DNA of 53,984 nt from Desulfosporosinus shakirovi (GTDB lineage Bacteria > Bacillota > Desulfitobacteriia > Desulfitobacteriales > Desulfitobacteriaceae). Position 1 is the first letter of the stretch. Each line of letters begins with the position of its first letter. Shown piece after piece: positions 51,251 to 53,984 of this stretch. The stretch is taken from NCBI RefSeq assembly GCF_020595055.1, contig NZ_JAJDOO010000033.1, positions 1 through 53,984 of the forward strand. The letters run 5' to 3'. The position numbers and the translations under genes are program-made. The notes under the pieces were generated by a model. It was not told the origin of the DNA. It ran no database searches and was given only the letters and a program-made list of their open reading frames with translations.

Positions 51251-51478
51251 ATGAAAAATGTAATTATGTTTTCCAACAATACCTGACCGTATTGCACAGT
51301 AGCGAAGAAGTTTCTTTCGCAGAACAATATTCCTTTTGAGGAGAAGAATATCAGTACTGATCAGGAAGCTTTAAAGGAGTTGCAAAGCAGGAACATTAAT
51401 AGTGTTCCCACTTTCTTGGTGGGGAATGAAACTGTTGTAGGTTTTAACAAGGAAAAGATACTTGCCCTTTCACATTGA
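51251..51478 (+). CDS. Predicted selenoprotein glutaredoxin (U-P-Y-C active site)
   Basis: Reading the TGA at 51284-51286 as selenocysteine gives an unbroken 75-residue glutaredoxin/NrdH-like protein. The redox motif is T-U12-P-Y-C15, with Sec where Cys is normal. It is followed by a helix (A-K-K-F-L), I-P-F-E-E-K-N-I, the cis-proline loop S-V-P-T-F-L-V-G and V-V-G-F-N. ATG 51251 has AGGAGG 8 nt upstream, the true stop is TGA 51476-51478, and a terminator follows. A hairpin at 51302-51320 lies 15 nt after the UGA, right for a bacterial SECIS. A pseudogene is unlikely because the only stop falls on the catalytic residue. Glutaredoxins with Sec are known in some anaerobic clostridia. SelA-D genes are not in the window. 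Confidence 0.85.
51302..51320 (+). promoter_or_regulatory. Candidate bacterial SECIS hairpin in the glutaredoxin mRNA
   Basis: GCGAA (51302-51306) pairs with TTCGC (51316-51320). G51307 can add a G-C pair with C51314, leaving a small apical loop around AAGTT with G51310. The loop lies about 23 nt beyond the UGA. SelB recognises bacterial SECIS loops in this distance range, usually with a G in the loop. Fit is by eye. Confidence 0.65.
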
Positions 51479-51492
51479 ACTCGTTGATAGGA

Positions 51493-51530
51493 AAAACCGC
51501 TGGGTACTAAATATATCCCAGCGGTTTTAA
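51493..51530. terminator. Terminator after the glutaredoxin gene
   Basis: AAAACCGCTGGG (51493-51504) pairs with CCCAGCGGTTTT (51517-51528). It also faces the convergent aminotransferase end. Confidence 0.85.
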
Positions 51531-51557
51531 ATCTAAAATTGAAGAGGGTAATTTTGA

Positions 51558-52733
51558 CTATCTGATTTTACGTAACGAAGTTTCGATTCGTTCTAAAGCC
51601 TTCTCGATATTCGCTACAGAGTTTGCATAGGAGAAACGTAGATATCCTTCACCGTATGAGCCAAAGGCGGTGCCCCCCAGACAAGCAACTCCTGCATCGT
51701 ACAAGAGATGATCAGCTATTTCTTTTGTGTCCTTACCGAATGACTTGAAATTAGGAAATACGTAAAATGACCCCTCAGGCAATAGACAGCTCACTCCTGA
51801 AATAGAGTTTAAGCCATTAACCATTATGTCACGGCGCCTCTTAAACTCCGCTACCATATTTTCGACTTCTTTTTGTGGTCCTGTGAGTGCTTCCTTCCCA
51901 GCCATTTGAGTAAATGCGGAAGTACAGGAATTAGAATTGACCATAAGTTGAGCAATTCGAGCCGCAATTTCAGGGCGCATTACCCCGTAACCCAATCTCC
52001 AACCCGTCATGGCATAGGTTTTTGAAAATCCATCCAAGATAATGGTCCAATCCTTCATACCTGGCAACGAGGCAATAGAAAGAAGGGGAGTGTCACTATA
52101 CACGATTCGATCGTATATCTCATCAGAAAGAACAAGTATATCTTTTCCCCTCACCAGGTCTGCAATCGCTTTAATGTCATCACTTGTGAGAACACCACCG
52201 GTAGGATTTCCTGGGGAATTAATAATAAGCATTTTAGTTTTTGGTGTAATTAACTGGGCTAGTTCATTAATATCTAATCGAAACTGATTTTCTTCTCGCA
52301 ATGGGATGGGGACAGGGGTTCCTCCCACAAACCGAATTACGGATTCATATATTGGAAAGCCGGGATTCGGATAAATTACTTCATCGCCGGGATTAACAGT
52401 CGCCATGATGGAAAAAAATATAATCGGCTTTCCGCCTGGGACGATAACTACGTCCTCGGCAGAGGCAGCAACCTTTTTATGATTGCGAATGTATCCAGCT
52501 ATTGTTTCTCTGACTTCTGGGATGCCGGGAGCGGGAGTATAATGTGTATATCCGCTGGTTAGGGCAAGGCAGGCGGCATCAATAACATTTTTTGGGGTGT
52601 CAAAATCGGGTTCGCCAATTTCCAGATGGACGACATCTTTGCCCTCAGCTTCTAACTTTTTAGCTTTTGCCAATACTTCAAAAGCAGTTTCTGTACCAAG
52701 TAAAGACATTCTGTCTGCGAATACTTTTTTCAT
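51558..52733 (-). CDS. PLP-dependent aminotransferase (aspartate/aromatic type, class I)
   Basis: A 391-residue fold-type I aminotransferase. Seen: L-E-I-G-E-P-D-F-D-T-P near residue 37, Y-T-P-A-P-G-I-P-E-V-R, N-S-P-G-N-P-T-G-G, S-D-E-I-Y-D and the PLP lysine in D-G-F-S-K-T-Y-A-M-T-G-W-R-L-G-Y. This matches the AspC/PatA type. It may transaminate aromatic amino acids, aspartate, glutamine or 2-oxo acids. It lies between the 2-hydroxyacid dehydrogenase (upstream, 36 bp) and the amidase, and these may work together. Confidence 0.88.
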   Translation of the reverse strand: MKKVFADRMSLLGTETAFEVLAKAKKLEAEGKDVVHLEIGEPDFDTPKNVIDAACLALTSGYTHYTPAPGIPEVRETIAGYIRNHKKVAASAEDVVIVPGGKPIIFFSIMATVNPGDEVIYPNPGFPIYESVIRFVGGTPVPIPLREENQFRLDINELAQLITPKTKMLIINSPGNPTGGVLTSDDIKAIADLVRGKDILVLSDEIYDRIVYSDTPLLSIASLPGMKDWTIILDGFSKTYAMTGWRLGYGVMRPEIAARIAQLMVNSNSCTSAFTQMAGKEALTGPQKEVENMVAEFKRRRDIMVNGLNSISGVSCLLPEGSFYVFPNFKSFGKDTKEIADHLLYDAGVACLGGTAFGSYGEGYLRFSYANSVANIEKALERIETSLRKIR

Positions 52734-52769
52734 TTAAAACACCACTTCCCATGTCAATTTAGTTGAATT

Positions 52770-53747
52770 TTATTTTTTAAATACTTCTGGGTTTAAACAA
52801 TTCGGAGGAGATTCCCCTCTCATAGCCGCTAAAATATTGGTCACAGCGATGATCCCCATTTTGGTGCGGGTATCGATTGTGGCACTGGCAATATGAGGGC
52901 AAACGATAGCGTTATCCAGTTCCAATAGTCCTTCGGTGAACTCAGGCTCGAATTCGTACACGTCAAGACCCGCTCCCCATATTTCCCCGGATTGCAGAGC
53001 CTTCACCAGTGCGGATTCATCCACTACTGGACCGCGGGAGGTATTTATTAAAATTGCAGTATTCTTCATTAGTTTAAACTCTTTTGTACTTATTAAATGA
53101 AAGGTCTCTGGGACAAGTGGAGTATGGATGGAAACAAAATCGGATTCTTTGAGAAGAGTTTCCAGACTGACGTATTGACCCGCGGTTTCTTTTTCGAATT
53201 TCGGATTAGCTGCAACGTCTGAATAGAGTACATCCATATCAAAGGCTTTTGCCCTTTTAGCAAAGGACAAACCAATTCTTCCAGCACCAATCACTCCAAC
53301 GGTTTTGTTGATTACGTCCTGCCCTAAGAAAAGCATTGGACCCCAACCTTTATATTTTCCCATTCTGGAGTACTTATCTGATTCCACGACTCTTCGCGCC
53401 ACAGAAAACAATAAAGCCCAAGCCATTTCTGCCGTCGTATCAGTGAGAACCCCTGGTGTGTTAGAGACCATAATTCCTCTTTCAGTAGCGGAGGGGATAT
53501 CTATATTGTTGTAACCTACGGCATAGTTAGCAAAAATTTTGGCCCCTTTTGCGGCATCCATCACCTCAGCATCGATAGGATCAGTAAGCAAACTTAAGAT
53601 AGCATCTCGGCCCTTAACCTTTTCTAATAAAACGGATTTTTCTAGAACATGGCCCGTTCGATTAACTTCCATGTCGCAATACTCTTCGAGCATATCGAGG
53701 GCCGGTTTAGGAATCTCATTAGTGACATAAACTTTCCATCTACTCAT
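52770..53747 (-). CDS. D-2-hydroxyacid dehydrogenase, glyoxylate/hydroxypyruvate reductase-like
   Basis: A 325-residue NAD(P)-dependent enzyme. The nucleotide loop is V-G-V-I-G-A-G-R-I-G (about 150-159), the catalytic Arg is in N-T-S-R-G-P-V-V-D-E, and the catalytic His in C-P-H-I-A-S-A-T. The G-W-G-P region near residue 135 is characteristic of glyoxylate/hydroxypyruvate reductases (GyaR/GhrB). It would reduce 2-oxo acids such as glyoxylate, hydroxypyruvate or phenylpyruvate. It precedes the aminotransferase on the same strand with a 36-bp gap and is probably cotranscribed. GGAGGTTA lies upstream of the start. Confidence 0.88.
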   Translation of the reverse strand: MSRWKVYVTNEIPKPALDMLEEYCDMEVNRTGHVLEKSVLLEKVKGRDAILSLLTDPIDAEVMDAAKGAKIFANYAVGYNNIDIPSATERGIMVSNTPGVLTDTTAEMAWALLFSVARRVVESDKYSRMGKYKGWGPMLFLGQDVINKTVGVIGAGRIGLSFAKRAKAFDMDVLYSDVAANPKFEKETAGQYVSLETLLKESDFVSIHTPLVPETFHLISTKEFKLMKNTAILINTSRGPVVDESALVKALQSGEIWGAGLDVYEFEPEFTEGLLELDNAIVCPHIASATIDTRTKMGIIAVTNILAAMRGESPPNCLNPEVFKK

Positions 53748-53984
53748 GTCTAACCTCCAATTTTATAGTCTAGTAGATTCTATACGAGTAGTAATCCCAA
53801 ATGCAAGAGGTATTATGAATTTAATGCAAAATTTATTGATAGGATGTAGGACCCCATATCTTTATTAGCTAAGTCGATTTAACAGCGGCTCAAGATTCAA
53901 TAATCAGAACGTTGAAAATGAAAAGAAGTTAATTAGGGTTTGCTAAATTCTCATAAAAGCTAGATACCAGAAGGGTTTGAGGTC
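53748..53984. other. Window-end gap upstream of the 2-hydroxyacid dehydrogenase
   Basis: AT-rich with no gene or clear element seen. It should contain the promoter of the minus-strand dehydrogenase operon. Confidence 0.4.

Noticed and set aside
1-53984. CRISPR arrays, tRNA or rRNA genes
   Set aside because: No regularly spaced repeats and no cloverleaf or rRNA-like sequences were seen on either strand by reading.

Overview
The window reads as a low-to-mid GC endospore-forming Clostridium-class anaerobe, most likely a sulfate- or organohalide-respiring member of the Desulfosporosinus/Desulfitobacterium group. This is an inference from gene content: a short-form HisG/HisZ histidine pathway, lactate permease, GlcD/GlcF-type lactate dehydrogenase, a LarA homolog, T-box and S-box leaders, many TTG/GTG starts with strong Shine-Dalgarno sites, and a predicted selenoprotein. 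No tRNA, rRNA, CRISPR array or complete insertion sequence was seen.

Layout. 1-700 (minus): feoA and a decayed feoB under a DtxR-box-like palindrome. 987-6433 (plus): ABC exporter, acyl-ACP thioesterase, Nim-like flavoprotein, three-PAS histidine kinase. 6515-9346 (minus): metNIQ methionine importer behind a SAM-I riboswitch. 9454-20092 (plus): yerC-like regulator, hisZ, a phosphofructokinase, an orphan HsdM N-terminal domain, then hisG-D-C-B-H-A-F-IE. Two promoters here share one dyad, the likely site of the TrpR-family regulator. 20264-24800: a BASS-family transporter and a block of poorly characterised genes (membrane-anchored protein, glycosyltransferase-like protein, DUF1836 regulator). 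24819-27037: aminotransferase and a divergent CoA-type Nudix hydrolase. 27108-30241: T-box leader and trpXYZ-like tryptophan transporter. 30464-34822: SanA-like protein, enoyl-CoA hydratase family protein, cyclase, and a VanX-CapA fusion broken by one frameshift. 34911-43783: lactate permease, frameshifted MerR/TipA-type gene, MBL hydrolase and a glcD-glcF-larA lactate operon. 43806-45190: a second copy of T-box plus trpX with no transporter partners. 45296-49943 (minus): livKHMGF. 50242-53747 (minus): omega-amidase-like nitrilase, aminotransferase and 2-hydroxyacid dehydrogenase. A small plus-strand glutaredoxin gene with an in-frame UGA lies among the last group.

How the genes work together. 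Amino-acid supply dominates: histidine synthesis, methionine uptake (SAM-sensing), tryptophan uptake (tRNA-sensing) and branched-chain-type uptake. Lactate use is the second theme: uptake by LctP, racemisation by LarA and oxidation by GlcD/GlcF. The aminotransferase, omega-amidase and 2-hydroxyacid dehydrogenase could form a 2-oxo-acid salvage module.

Most notable find: 51251-51478 encodes a 75-residue glutaredoxin whose redox motif reads U-P-Y-C. It has a UGA at the first cysteine position, a hairpin 15 nt downstream, a strong RBS and a terminator, so it is a predicted selenoprotein that ordinary ORF calling misses. Several other genes (feoB, the VanX-CapA fusion, the MerR gene) carry single-base lesions, which are either real decay or assembly indels.
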